From assembly GCA_017938645.1 (NCBI GenBank), contig JAGBBE010000181.1, positions 1 through 59,680 of the forward strand: a DNA stretch of 59,680 bases, in the 5' to 3' direction. The notes under the pieces are model-generated. The model ran no database searches and was not told the DNA's origin. It saw only the letters and a list, made by a program, of their open reading frames with translations. The DNA comes from Clostridia bacterium (GTDB taxonomy: Bacteria > Bacillota_A > Clostridia > Christensenellales > Aristaeellaceae). A program made the position numbers and the translations under genes. Shown piece after piece: positions 19,195 through 30,702 of the stretch (position 1 is its first letter; each line of letters starts with the position of its first letter).

Positions 19195-20417
19195 ATTCGC
19201 ACACGCCAGGCAAACATAAATTGCATGAGCCAATTCCCCCAGGACTGCAATCGGCTCATTCTCATCAGGCTTGAAATCCACCCCCATACAGCTGTAGAGC
19301 CGTGTTGACATAGCGGATATTCCAGCCTTTAATGCATCAACCTCCGCCATGCTATCATTTAGCAGGCTTTCATACTCCCTCGCCTCAGCGGGTTCTTTTA
19401 ATGCTTCTGCGCGCACAAGAGCGGTTTCTTTCTCCTGTTCAAGTTCCTTGCAGTGTTCTTTTAATTTGAGCAGCGCTATCTCTTGTTCTGCACTTTGGTC
19501 ACGCAGTTCGTGGATCAAAGCAAGGTTCTGCGCTCTTTGCACTTCGGAGACAGTAATAAATGTACGTTGTTCTTCTGAGCGCAGGCTTTGACAATATGCT
19601 TGCAGAAGACCTGCAACAAAATCATTCTCCCCCATTCGGTGGATATCCTCTATAGTATACGATGGATGAAACACCCCTTCACGTGTAACCGGCATGAAAA
19701 TGCGCACAGTTTCCCATTTCGTATGCATTTTGGACGGAAAGATTTTGTTCAAACGCATAACAATTTCTGCATCCTCACACCAAAGACTTCCATATTGCCT
19801 GCTAAAAGATCACTGAGTATCTCAGGAGAAAGATACCAGGTACAGGTTATCAGCATGATTGGTTGCATTCGCGTCTGGTCCTGCACCATGCTCACAAATC
19901 GAGGAAGCGTTTCTTTATTCAATTCTTGTGCGCCGCAAGTAATCTGGAATCTACCGCACATGCAACGCAGATGCTTGTCAAACAGCAATGCATCCGGGAA
20001 CGGATCCCTTGAAAGCGGAATTGGTTTGGGAATACTTATAGAACCTGCCATATGATCATAACACTGCTTTACATAATGTAGTATTACGGAATTGCCTGGT
20101 AATGTTCGAATACCGATTTGGTATATCCATCTGCGCCTAGATATGGATGAATCCTTAACCTTTATATTAAGCGCCCAGAGCAACGTATCTTTACCTCCTT
20201 GATGCAGAGCGCTCTGCGCTTTTATGTCATCGCCTGCGCTAAATTGTCCGCCGTTCATGAATGTCTGCCAATCGGGTTGAAAGCGAAATGTCTCCGACAC
20301 GCGGTTATATAGAATGTTTCTTACGACGCTTGCCGTACTCACTTCACTCTCTGCCCGCGAATTTGAAGAAATCCTCAGAAATAGTTTGTTGACAATGGAG
20401 CCGACTATTTCAATCAT
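19183..20417 (-). pseudogene. Frameshifted gene, unknown function, coiled-coil C-terminus
   Basis: Two overlapping frames on the minus strand appear to be one gene. The first (20417-19749) ends shortly after GNMEVFG. The other frame can be read upstream as CEDAEIVMRLNKIFP before joining a long open segment to 19183. Dropping one base near 19,770-19,775 would restore a continuous protein of about 411 residues. The N-terminal half is unrecognised and contains CMCGRF. The C-terminal part has a coiled coil (about 260-360 of the joined protein). Alternatives are a programmed shift or two real overlapping genes. Flanked by two small HTH genes on the other strand. Confidence 0.5.
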
Positions 20418-20581
20418 CCGTATACCCCATTTCTGTTACTGAATGCTTATATGGTAACACATACAGGACGATCTGAACATGTGGCATTTTTCGCGGAGCC
20501 AACATAAAAAAGACATATTCATCAGAGATCAAAGATGTGTTATCATTAGGCTCTGGTAGGAAGAAGGGGGAAGTGAACCAT

Positions 20582-21106
20582 ATGACACTCATAAGATATA
20601 TGCTGGAATATACAATTGAGAAGATTTGCAGCGGCAACCGCAGTGACTGCGCACGTAGAATGGGGCTCTCCTACCAGGAACTTGTACATTTCCGGAAGCG
20701 TATGCAAGAAGGCTCTTACAGCCCTCGAATTACAGCTTCCTTGCTGGAAATGTACTGGCGTGAATCTATCAGTGTAGACGAAGTACTCCATGCATATACG
20801 GAATCCAATCTCGGTACCGACTTTGAAACGGCAGAAAATATCTGTAGTGAAATGCTAAAGGATATGCATGCTGTTTGTGCAGATAGAAAGCGCCTGTCTC
20901 AGAATGAGGCTGTTATACTGAGAGCGGCCGAATCCTTTCTCCGTGAAGTTGAAAAAGTATTCTGTGACAACAACTGCATTCGCCGCCGCTATCAGGATAT
21001 TCCCTGCCCCATTAGTCAATTCACATCGCTTCTTCAATGGTTAACACAAGAGTTGATCGCACTTGGGAAAGAAAATACTCTGCCTTCGCCCGCACATTTG
21101 AAGTAA
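20582..21106 (+). CDS. HTH-like regulator, 174 aa
   Basis: The start is ATG 20582 after GGGGGAAGTGAACC. Residues about 15-45 (NRSDCARRMGLSYQELVHFR) look like a helix-turn-helix. The C-terminal half is helical. It shares its N-terminal plan with the gene at 18,943. It converges on the prophage late operon, whose terminator lies 66 bases downstream. It could be a lysogeny regulator of the prophage or a host gene; the window does not decide. Confidence 0.6.
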   Translation: MTLIRYMLEYTIEKICSGNRSDCARRMGLSYQELVHFRKRMQEGSYSPRITASLLEMYWRESISVDEVLHAYTESNLGTDFETAENICSEMLKDMHAVCADRKRLSQNEAVILRAAESFLREVEKVFCDNNCIRRRYQDIPCPISQFTSLLQWLTQELIALGKENTLPSPAHLK

Positions 21107-21171
21107 CATCAATGTTTGGAAGTATGATTTCAGCATAGATTTAGGTTAACTGCCGTGTCATTCTTCTAAAC

Positions 21172-21210
21172 AAAAAAAGCGGCGTTCATCACACAATGTG
21201 ATGAACGCCG
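21172..21210 (-). terminator. Strong terminator at the end of the prophage late operon
   Basis: A 14-base-pair perfect stem (21180-21193 with 21197-21210, CGGCGTTCATCACA and its complement) with a three-base loop is followed on the minus strand by seven Ts (21172-21178). It lies six bases beyond the last prophage gene, so it ends the roughly 36-kb leftward transcription unit. Read on the plus strand it has no U-tract. Confidence 0.9.
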
Positions 21211-21216
21211 TTCGTG

Positions 21217-21561
21217 TTATTGCCTATTATCTTCATAGGTTGGAAGTCCTTCCAATTCTTCCATCAGATGAGTGATAATGCCATTCCCGCCAAGGGCATG
21301 ATACTGGTCGTAGATATCCTGCATCACTTCTCTGTCGCGTATCGGATAATACCCTTGATGAATATAGATTTTGTACCCCTGATAAAATCGGTCTCTGAGC
21401 AGAGCCACCATAGCCAAGCGAATCGCCTGTTCGTCCTGTGAATCCTTTTTTATACGTTTGACTTGCCTGCGATACTACCAAGAGATGATCGCCACAATCA
21501 GTACGCAAATCTGCTGTACCCAGTATTTCTGCACTATATCAATGATCGCTTCCCAATTCAA
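21217..21561 (-). CDS. Holin-like membrane protein (one in-frame TAG)
   Basis: The start is TTG 21561 after GAGGGAGG, seven bases away. The 114-residue product has one N-terminal membrane helix (VQKYWVQQICVLIVAIISW, about 10-28), a basic stop-transfer segment, then a soluble helical tail ending GGNGIITHLMEELEGLPT. This architecture recurs in small holin-like proteins of Clostridia prophages. TAG is codon 29, directly after the membrane helix, and the frame continues to TAA. Last gene of the late operon. A second holin-like gene lies at 40,451, so their roles may be split. Confidence 0.65.
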
Positions 21562-21577
21562 AATTTTTCCTCCCTCT

Positions 21578-22162
21578 TTATACTTGGATCCACGTGCCTC
21601 CACTATTATAGTAGGGTGTACATTGAATCCAAATCCCATTGTTGCAATAGTACACCAGGCATTGTTTCCATACGCCTCCATCATTATAATATACAGTAGC
21701 CTCCAAGTATTCAATTACGATCTGCGGCTTTACGCTTGCACTATCTTCATCGCCATTGAACTCACTATAGGAATTAGATCCGCTGCCATGTCTTATATGC
21801 AGATACCACGTTCCTCCAAACCCCTGTATTGTACTGGCGTAGGATGTGAGAGAAATACTTTTGCTGCCCTTACCTTTGCTGACGGATTTGGTGAACGAAA
21901 AATCCAGCGCAGCGCTAAATCCAGAGGAAGTAGATCCGCCGAACAACAATGTGTGCGTATTATAACTATCAATACGCGTCAGGTATAATGTTATACTTTT
22001 TATAACCCATCTCTTCGGAATTGCAGCAAAGGTCTACCGGCCTTTGTATTTTGTGCCATCGCTGGAGCTCGATCCAGTCTTGCCCACCTTCAAATCTGTA
22101 GAGCTGCTGAACGATGAAGATCCCCATACACAGTTTGATGCATAGTATGTCTTGCTTGCCAT
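21578..22162 (-). CDS. Tail/receptor-binding protein with C-terminal aromatic repeats (one in-frame TAG)
   Basis: The start is ATG 22162 after AGGAGGATAT. Read through TAG at codon 43, the 194-residue product is Ser/Gly-rich and beta-structured. It ends with three tandem repeats of the type VYYNDGGVWKQC, VYYCNNGIWIQC, PYYNSGGTWIQV. Such aromatic repeats resemble short cell-wall or receptor binding motifs. The standard code would stop it at residue 42, before any recognisable domain. It lies at the tip-protein end of the tail module. Confidence 0.7.
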
Positions 22163-22177
22163 ATATCCTCCTGAAAC

Positions 22178-24205
22178 TTATGAAACTGGAACGAGGCAAA
22201 TTTGTCCATCCACACCCGTATCCGGCAATTTCTCAGCATAAAAAACGCCCATATTGTTGAGCGCAGTCTTTGCATCGCCTCCTCCAGTCCCTCCTTTTTC
22301 GATCGGTACAGGTGTAGACATTCCTGCATGAAAGATACGATAAGAATTGTAGTTTCCACTTGCCACGGTACGTAGCACCAATGCCTGATCCAAACCTGCC
22401 TGATATCCCGCGTTTCGGATTTCCAGCATTCGCCTGTTATCTCCTGTTGCATCCTGCCAAGATGCAAGGGAGGTTGCTCCCAAATACGATCCTTCCACTA
22501 TAGAGCGATTAACCGTGCCGTTGTAGCTCGGCGTAAGTAACAGTGACGGATACAATGACGTTTTCACCGTCAGATTTCCCGTCATAGTGTCGCCTGCTTT
22601 TCTAACTGCGCCGATATTTACACATGCTGAAGCGGGCGTTGAACCTCCTGTTCCGCCCTGACCCACTTCCTATGGATTCTCCAGCTTGAGTTTCCATCCC
22701 AGTGACACAGTTTCATCCTCACCGGCTGCCATTCCAAATCCAACTGCCTTGCCACCCTTTTTGATGTGCATGATATAGGCCGCAGACGAGATTTCACCCG
22801 CATAGGTTGATACGGTGCCCACTGTATCCGTCAGTGTAAGCGTCACAGAATATGTTGCATCCACCGCCAGATTTCCTGCCCCCTATATTACACCTGTACC
22901 GCTGGTCAATGCGGTGCTGGTGGAGTAGGTTCCTCCGATCTGAGAGAGCTTCGCTGTCGCAGTTACTTTGTTGCTGCCATTCAGAATAGAGCATCCGAAA
23001 CTGGCTTTTACATAGCCGTAGGTTCCTTCTGTATCGCTTCGTGCACCGGAGCTGTTGCATCGATACATGTTGATGGAAGAAAACGACGGTGCCGTATAGG
23101 CGTATACTGTAAAGCTCGCCGTTTTGGTTGCCGTGCGTCCACGGGAATCCGTAACTGTTGCTGTCATGGTAAATGTACCACTCTTGTTGATCGCCGCCGT
23201 CGTCATAGTGGATGATTTGACCGTACCAAGGTAGCTGTTGCTGATTGAGTATCCCGTAATCGTCGATCCATACGCTCCCGCGGCATTGTTAATCTTAACT
23301 CTCGCTTGAGTTTTGCCCTGCACATAGATTCCCCAGTCTGAAATTACTGAATTCGAATTGATTGGAGTGATTGTTACACTTCCAATGGTAGGAACTACGC
23401 TGGACGGTACCGTAATCGTAAATCCATACACCGTGCTGCCGACCAGCGATCCGCTGGCATTGTAGGTTTCCAGCGTTGCTGTCGCAGAACCTGACGTAGC
23501 AGACGGAATCGCATTGAGCCATGTCAGAGGAATTGTATACGATGTGGATGAAATGCCAGCGGCAACAGACTGCGTATATGAATATGCGCCAAACTTCCAA
23601 ATTACTTTGTGTGTATACTGGCTGTTGTAGGCAGTGATGTTTACTGTTGCTGCACTACCTGCAGCGACACTGGAAGCTGCCATCGAGCCATCGCTTTTAA
23701 GATACTGAAAAGTGAATTCCAATGTCATTGCAGTTACCGAAAGATAGTCGTAGCAGAATCCGCCGGAATGCGTCCCTCGCGTAGACGGCACATAGATAAT
23801 CAGTGTTTGGTTTCCCGATGAAAAATAGCTTTTCAGCGTATTATAGATGGTGCTGTTCGTGCTGGAATTGAATGTCAGCGTAACAGTTCTGTCGTAAGCA
23901 TTCGACACTGAAATTGCACCAATGGAGCTGCTTCGCATAGAAGCAATACTACCTGAAATAGCATTTTTTGCCGCTTTGTAGAATGTTAAATACTTAGTGC
24001 TGGCACCGCCTGCAGCACCAAAGGTAGCCTTCATCTTAATCTGGCTGATCTCTATGTTTGAGAAGTCATAATCACCAAGCCCCGAAAAGCGTATAGCACC
24101 CTCGTATCTCGTGGTTGAATATACGCCCTGTCTAGCCTTTCCAGATGACCATGAACTGGACGAGGCATATTTCTATTCACTGGCGCTCACTGTAAATGTT
24201 GCCAT
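22178..24205 (-). CDS. Tail fibre protein (three in-frame TAGs)
   Basis: The start is ATG 24205 with AAGGAGTGATAGGAT upstream. TAGs at codons 11, 441 and 512 are in one frame ending in TAA, giving 675 residues. The N-terminus is a beta domain like DUF859-type siphovirus tail proteins. The middle has repeated Ig-like units (YNSQYTHKVIWKFGAY; ITGYSISNSYLG). The C-terminus carries the fibre-type motif IEKGGTGGGDAKTALNNMGV. It probably forms the receptor-binding tip. Under the standard code only 10 residues would be made. Confidence 0.8.
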
Positions 24206-24218
24206 ATCCTATCACTCC

Positions 24219-25277
24219 TTAGGTGCGCCACTTAAGACCAACGCCAGTGGCGGTTGTTACAATGTCGAGAAATCCGTTTTCCTCCGTACCGATTGATATC
24301 TGTTCCTGTGCTTCCAGTCTTTCAACGTACAGCTTATTGTCGGAAAAATATGCAAGCTCGCTACCAGCTTGAACAAAAGCCAAGCGCGTATTGGTCAGAC
24401 GCATTTTGACGTTGGATGAACTGCTGCCCATATCCAGATAAGGCGTGCCGTTATTGTCACCAAACTCAAAATAGGAAAACATCTGAGTGAGACTACTTTC
24501 TGCAGAGGTCAGGCGCGTAAACGTCAATGTCAGATCGCTATCCGTCTGTGCCAGTTCGCTTCGGATCAGTTCTATGTCCGCAAGAGCCTTCATGAATTCC
24601 TCTGCACTAGCGAACTGTTCAGATAGTCCCATAGATTCAACCAGCGCCCACACTCGGGTTTCCAGCGTAGAATCAAGACCATCAATACTGCCCAACAATT
24701 GTTCGATTTGGCTTGCGGTGTCCTCGGGCGCAGGCGACCATGTGGTCGGAATACAGCCTTCTTCCAGTTTACATTTCACATAGGTCACTGCATTTCCGTT
24801 CGTCTGGAATAGCGGCCCACAGAACAGATGCAACGACCAGTTACCATCTGTTTCAGGAACGATGAATCGAAATACCTGTTTCTTGTCTGAAACCGCAAGC
24901 ATTCCGGTAAGCGCATTTGAACCCGTATCCTGGTTGACAAGTGCCCACGCCACCTGCTTCGCTGATCCTGCATTCAGTCGAACCTGCTGAACTGAGAATG
25001 TGTAATCCTGTCCGGGCGTCAGTTCATCCACCGCAACCCAATACGTGTTGCCATCCGTATCCACAACAGCATGGCTTGCGCTACCCACAATGAGGTTGAC
25101 ACCGCCGACATCAACTTCATTGATCTGATCCCACGTCGCTCCATTATACCTATATAACTGCGGCGGCGATTGCGAAGTGTTCTACCACAGCATTCCCTCA
25201 ACAGGGGCAGCAGGAGCTGTCCCCTGTTGAATAGGGTCGTTGAGATCCACGATCGTTCGCTGTCCCTGTGCAATCAT
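24219..25277 (-). CDS. Tail structural protein (one in-frame TAG)
   Basis: The start is ATG 25277 after GAGGTGGAATAAG. TAG at codon 32 falls in EGMLW-x-NTSQSPPQLYRYNG, a motif type repeated in phage tail proteins, and the frame continues for 352 residues to TAA. The middle has a jelly-roll-like segment with WSPAPEDTASQIEQLLGSI, then a coiled coil, then a beta C-terminus. It sits between two large tail-tip genes. Confidence 0.75.
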
Positions 25278-25278
25278 C

Positions 25279-27102
25279 TTATTCCACCTCGCAGACGAAT
25301 ACCGTCTTGCTATCCACATCGTCACCGTCTACGAAGATCACCTTTCCGGTAGCAAAAGCAGCCTCACCATCCAGAGGATTACCGTCTTTATCTCGTCGGT
25401 ACCAAGTGTAGGCTTTAGTGTGACTGTAGGCGGCATCATCGGTAACATCCACCCACGTGGAACCAGAATAACGCATCTATGCTGTGATCGGCGTAGTTTT
25501 GGTCACCTTGTAATAAAAATCTCCGGTCACTGGACCAGAAGGTGCAGAGGCGGAATACGTTGTACTCTTGAGCGTATCAACTTCAACACCATTCTGCCAG
25601 AGACGAGCGATCAGATAGGATTCACCCACCCCGTTTTTGAAAATCTCACCTGCGGTAGAGTCGATCTCAAGTGCATAATTGTCAGTCTTGTCAGTAAGAG
25701 TGATCACATCTTGATAACTCTTGCCATCGTAGGTCATGGTGCAGCGATAGCTTGCCATGCTAACAACATCAGAACCGGTTACAGAAAGCGTGTTGCCAGT
25801 TTGGCCGGGGATTGTCGTCCAGCTGCCGCTGGCATACTTCGCCCAAACGTAGGTCGCGCCGCTGGTAATCGGACTTGAGCCTACGTAGGCAGCAACCTGA
25901 ATAGGGAGATTGCCTTCGCCATTGATGAATACCGTACCGTTTGGCGCATAGACAGAGAATACCACGGCATTCTTGCCGCTTGAGCCTGTCGCGCCAGTGT
26001 TGACCTTGCTCCATCGAATTGTCAACGTCGTGTTGACGGGAGAAGTTACAGGCACGGACAGCGTACCCTGCTGTTGACCACTACCGCCCAGGGTAGCGTT
26101 AGCCGCGATAGCAATCGTAATGGGAATCTCGCTGCCTGTTGCATTGCCCTTCGTCGCGGTCATTCCGGTTACCGCACCGGTCACTGCGCCCACGACAGGA
26201 GTAACTTTAGTCGTTCCGTTGTAGGCAACGACATTGCAGGTTACCGAAGTTGCAGATACTTGACCTGCGGCATTCCCCGCAAAAGTCACATTCTCATTAG
26301 TTAGAAAAACAACGGAAGCATTTTTACCAGCCTCGCCTGTACTTCCGTCAGCACCATCCGCGACCTTGTAGATACTGGTCATATCACCGATATTGTCGTC
26401 GCTAGTGATAATACGAATCGTAGCAGCATCCCCAACCCAGATAGAATGTGTGGGCTTGACCACAAGCGTCGTACCAGTAATCGTAGAGTTATCGCTGGTC
26501 GTAGGATAGTCCGTCCAGTTCCCGGAGCTGTTCTTGTACTGCCACTTTCCCATGGTTACATTCTGAAGATTCGCAGTCAGCGAGATTTGCGTCGGCGTAG
26601 AAGTTGTACTACCTGCCGAATACTTGAACACCTGCTCACCGCTGATCCACGCGCTTTTGGCATTTTCACCTGTGGTGACCAGGGCAAACGAGATGTCCGC
26701 CGTTGCATTGATCGGCAGACCGTTATCCGGGTCCGTATAGGTTACATACGCAATGTAGCTCAGAAGCCCGCTTGTGATGGCTGAGAGCTTGTTGGCAGAT
26801 ACGGTCAGGACATTACCGTTCACGCTCTCTCCAGTAGTCAGCGCTGCCTCACTAGCGGAGCCTTCCTTGCGCTTCCATGTAATACTCAGCGCAGAGTTCG
26901 TCAGTGAGATCGCTGTCTGATTGGCATAGATCACAGGCGTAATAACCAGTTTACCCGCCGTACTCGTCCAATCCGGTACATATGTACCAGCGTTTACGTC
27001 GTTAATCTGCGTTCGGGGCTGATTGCTGCCCAGATGAACGGACTACGATTTACCGTCCGTCAGGTCGATAATTGTCTTACTTCCCGTTGCGATGATTGCC
27101 AT
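25279..27102 (-). CDS. Ig-like/collagen-like tail protein (two in-frame TAGs)
   Basis: The start is ATG 27102 after AAGGAAGGTGGCAAT. TAGs at codons 20 (after IIDLTDGKS) and 542 lie in one frame giving 607 residues to TAA. Sequence after the first TAG (SVHLGSNQPRTQIND) continues a typical tail N-terminus. Several Ig-like repeats follow, with short collagen-like GADGSTGEAGK and GATGSSGK linkers. This design suits a receptor-binding or adhesive baseplate protein. Confidence 0.75.
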
Positions 27103-27116
27103 ATTGCCACCTTCCT

Positions 27117-29597
27117 TTACTCGTCCATGATGTCACATGAATATGTCGCGCTAAACAACACATCCGCCGTCGTCAGCAAAATTTCCTTTACCCCTGTGTG
27201 CGCCGCAGCCCACACCCTGTCTGCCGTGTCGTCGTTGCTCTGCCTTGTCCACGCAAACCTGCTGGCATCAATGGTTTCAGTCACTTCTGTATTGCCCTTC
27301 CATACACGCGCCTTTAGAGTTGTCTTCGGCACATATTGAGAAAGCACGTCGCCACTCTGCGACTGGATCTCAACGCGATAGCCAACCACGTTGACCACCG
27401 CGCTTTCCACCGTCATTTTGATGGAGGTGTTGCTGGAAAGATCCAGCGACTGCCCAACGTCCGCTGCCAGATGGTTGGCGGTGATCGATCCGGCCTGTAT
27501 GCGATCGGCAGACAGAAATCCAGTTACGATGAGATCTGCGGTGAATCCTTCGCCGGTACCAAATGTGCGCCAGTCCCATTTTCCATCGTCCGTCTTGCTG
27601 CTGGCAATCATAAAACCCTCGCCGCACAGCTGCATGGCGCTGGTTCCGTTTACGGATTCAAGGATCAGGTTGCCGTTTTCATCGGTGTACCAGTTGGAGA
27701 TGCTGGAGGACAGCCTCGTCTTCAGCACATCGATCATACCTTCCAATCGCTGTGCCGGAATGGAGCCGTCGCCGGAGATCGCTTTGGAACGGTCGTACAG
27801 AGCCTTCTTCTGGTTCAGCACTTCTGCGATGCCAGTGATGCGGGCAATCACGCCATCCAGAGAGAGTCCTCCGATACTGCTCAGGTCATTGGAGATCGTG
27901 ATCGCATCCTTGTGCGGAGTTTCCGGATATTCCACCTACTTGGTCACATAGGCCTGATCGTTGAGTGAAAGCGCCTCATCCCACAGGCGTACAGCCATGT
28001 TCGGCTGAAACACCTCCTGCTCATAGCCGCTGATGCCGGAGAGGTTCAAAACAGTCACCGTATAGGTAACGCTGGGCTTTGAGAGCTTTTCCATGATCTC
28101 CTGACCTTCAAGGAACAGAAGCTCCTCCTGACCGGGCGCATAGCTGGTGTTACTCCAGTAGCCGTCCCGCAGCAGGTCGCCCATGGCTTCGGCGAACCGC
28201 TGCTCGATCGCCGCCTGCCCGCTCATGGAGGACTCGTACTGCGTATTGAGCACATCCCGTTCAATCGCTTTATCAACCGCTTCCCTCATGAGCGCATACA
28301 GACCTGCACTTTCGGTTGTTCCTTCATAAATCTCCTGAATGCCGGATTCCAGCAGGGCAATCTGTTCCCGGATTGTCTCCTGCTTAGCCTGATCGGTCTC
28401 CTCTGCAAGCTGCTTGTTCCAGCTTTCGATGCTCTGCTACTTGGCCTCAATGGCAACTTCCTTGCCGCCGATCAGACCGGATGCTTTCGTAATCCACTTG
28501 ATCACATACTCTGTATTCTCAGGGAAGGCCAGATCGAACAGCGTGACATGCGTTCCATCTGCCAGCAGAACCGTCAGTTCATCGCCGGCAGCAAGCTCTG
28601 ACTGTTCCTCAGAAGCATCGCCGCCAAGAATGTGACCTACGACCTCGCCGCCATTCATGCTATAGAGGATATAGTCCACTGATCCCCACAGCTCATTAAG
28701 CCTGCCATCCAGCGTAATCAAATCGGTGGCCGCCGAAGAACTGTCCGCCTTCGCCGCGGCTATATCCCGCAGGTATTCCTGTAAGGCCTGCTCATGGGCT
28801 TCAGTAAACACACCCAGCTCGCGGAAGTAATCAAAGTTGAGCAGGAAAGAAAGGCCGGTGGGATTGATGTCGTCAATGCCCACATATCCTCCGTCCGCGT
28901 ACTCGCCCTCAACGTACAGGCGGGTAACGATATCCGCAGCGTCCTCTTTTCGTTCCACGCCGGTCAGGTTTTTGGCAAAGTTCAGTTCCAGCATGTCTTC
29001 ATGCCGGTTGAGACTATAGATATTGACAGTGCGCGTCTCGCCGTCATATACCGGGTAGGCCGAAAACAGCTTGCAGATGTCGGAGATCAGAAGGTATGCG
29101 CCGCGCCGGGTATCGCAGGAGATGGATCGAACCTTCTCGGTAACGCCATCATTTTCAAAGAAGTTCTCACAGAAGCCCAACTGCCAGCCGGTTCCCGATA
29201 GCGTTTGCTCCAGGAGGTATTGTGCCGTGCCAATACCGTTGGTATCGTCGAAGGTCAGGTACAGATTTTTCTTGTTCTACAGCGAACATACATGCTCACA
29301 GGTCACCGTTGCGCTCACTGTCATGCTCTTGTGTACACGCTTGGGCGCATTGAGCAGGAACCAGTCGGGCTTGCCGTCGCGCTCCAGCCGCACAAGGTAT
29401 CCGCTGCGAATGAAATCCCAGCGGAAGTTGCGTTTCCCATTCACTGTCTGGGGAAGGGAGAAGGTCAGTTCCTTCCAGCCGCTGATCTCTGTGGTGAGGT
29501 GGAGATCAAATGCCTGTCCCTCGGGCTTCAGTTCAGAGTCGTACTACTCGCACAGCTTTACACGATTCATGTCGTGAATGGATACCCTCCATAGCAT
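27117..29597 (-). CDS. Tail-associated protein, Tal/minor structural family (four in-frame TAGs)
   Basis: The start is ATG 29597 after GGAGGTGGGATCA. TAGs at codons 18, 107, 387 and 554 share one frame of 826 residues ending in TAA. The N-terminal 350 residues match the phage minor structural (Gp18/Tal) family: ISGWKELTFSLPQ, a KNLYLTFDDTNGIGT segment and EKVRSISCDTRRGAYLLISD. A coiled coil follows, then a C-terminal beta part with FLSADRIQAGSITANHLAAD. It follows Dit in gene order, as Tal proteins do. Confidence 0.85.
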
Positions 29598-29618
29598 TGA
29601 TCCCACCTCCATTCTTGA

Positions 29619-30671
29619 TTATCGGCCGCGAAGCACGCACTCTACCTCAAAGCGCGTCAGCCCTTCACCGCCTGTTATCTCAATCTCGTTCATCGTCACA
29701 ACCGGCGTTTCTGTCGCGCCGGTGCCATTGACAGCCTCTGAAAGAATCGCCGTGTTCGCGTCCGTTACCTGCCGGACGCACTTCCAGCCATCCAGATACA
29801 GATACTGACCTTTCATGCGCGGAACGAATGCGCCGTCCGATGCCACCGTATTACTGCCCGCCGTATGAGAAACCGCAATCGATCTCACAAATGGCAGGCA
29901 CGGCGCAAGCGTAATGTATCCCTCGTCATGGAACGGAAATGCCAGCTCCGTTTCATCCCCGAGCGCAATCCGCGTCTGACACTTCTCGCTGTCCAGTTCA
30001 AGACATGCTCCTTCCAGCAGGCTATCTGCTTTCAGATTCACCACTTTGCATCTTTGTCCGGTTGTCAGATTGCGGATCAGTAGTCCATCTTCACCGACAT
30101 CGCCAGTGAGACGAATGATGGAGTGCCCAACCTCTGTACCCGGATTATATAATAGGAAGAAAGAGCTGCCTGCAGTAGGAGTTTCCGGCGTCATCTTCAC
30201 TGGAAGCAATCCCGTTTCAGTAAGCTCAGCCTCGGTGAGTATATTGTCCAGTTCTGACTTAATAAGCCGCCCGAAAGGATCATAACAGGTAAAAGTCGCT
30301 GTAAAGGTGCCGCTGTATCGCGTGCCCTCGGGCAGATCGCTGCTGTACAGCGAAATCTGAATGCGCTTGGTCGGATGCACACGATAGGCGATGTACGCTC
30401 GGTCGTCGAAGATCAGTTCTCCGCTGTTCCTGCGATCCAGCCATTTATAGATGCCATCCAGCGTTTCTTTCGGAATGTCTTCAAAATAGCAATCCTATTC
30501 GAAGGTTTTGGAGTTGACACGCGCGCCGATATAGTATCCGCCGTCTCTGCCTTCCGATGTCAACTCTTCGACGTCGTATTCTTCCATGACATCACCGCGG
30601 GCTTTTGCATCAGGATGATAATAGCAGCCTAATGTACTGCTGTGAATGCCCGCAAATCTGAATCCGTCCAT
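29619..30671 (-). CDS. Distal tail protein (Dit family; one in-frame TAG)
   Basis: The start is ATG 30671 after GGAAAGGAGAAAC. TAG is codon 59 in KTFE-x-DCYFEDI, followed by IYKWLDRRNSGELIFDDRAY, the signature region of Dit proteins. The frame gives 350 residues ending in TAA. Dit forms the ring linking tail tube and tip. In relatives the residue at the TAG position is usually hydrophobic (from memory of the family), which bears on what TAG encodes here. Confidence 0.85.
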
Positions 30672-30702
30672 GTTTCTCCTTTCCGGGCATGTGAAAGGGC
30701 GG

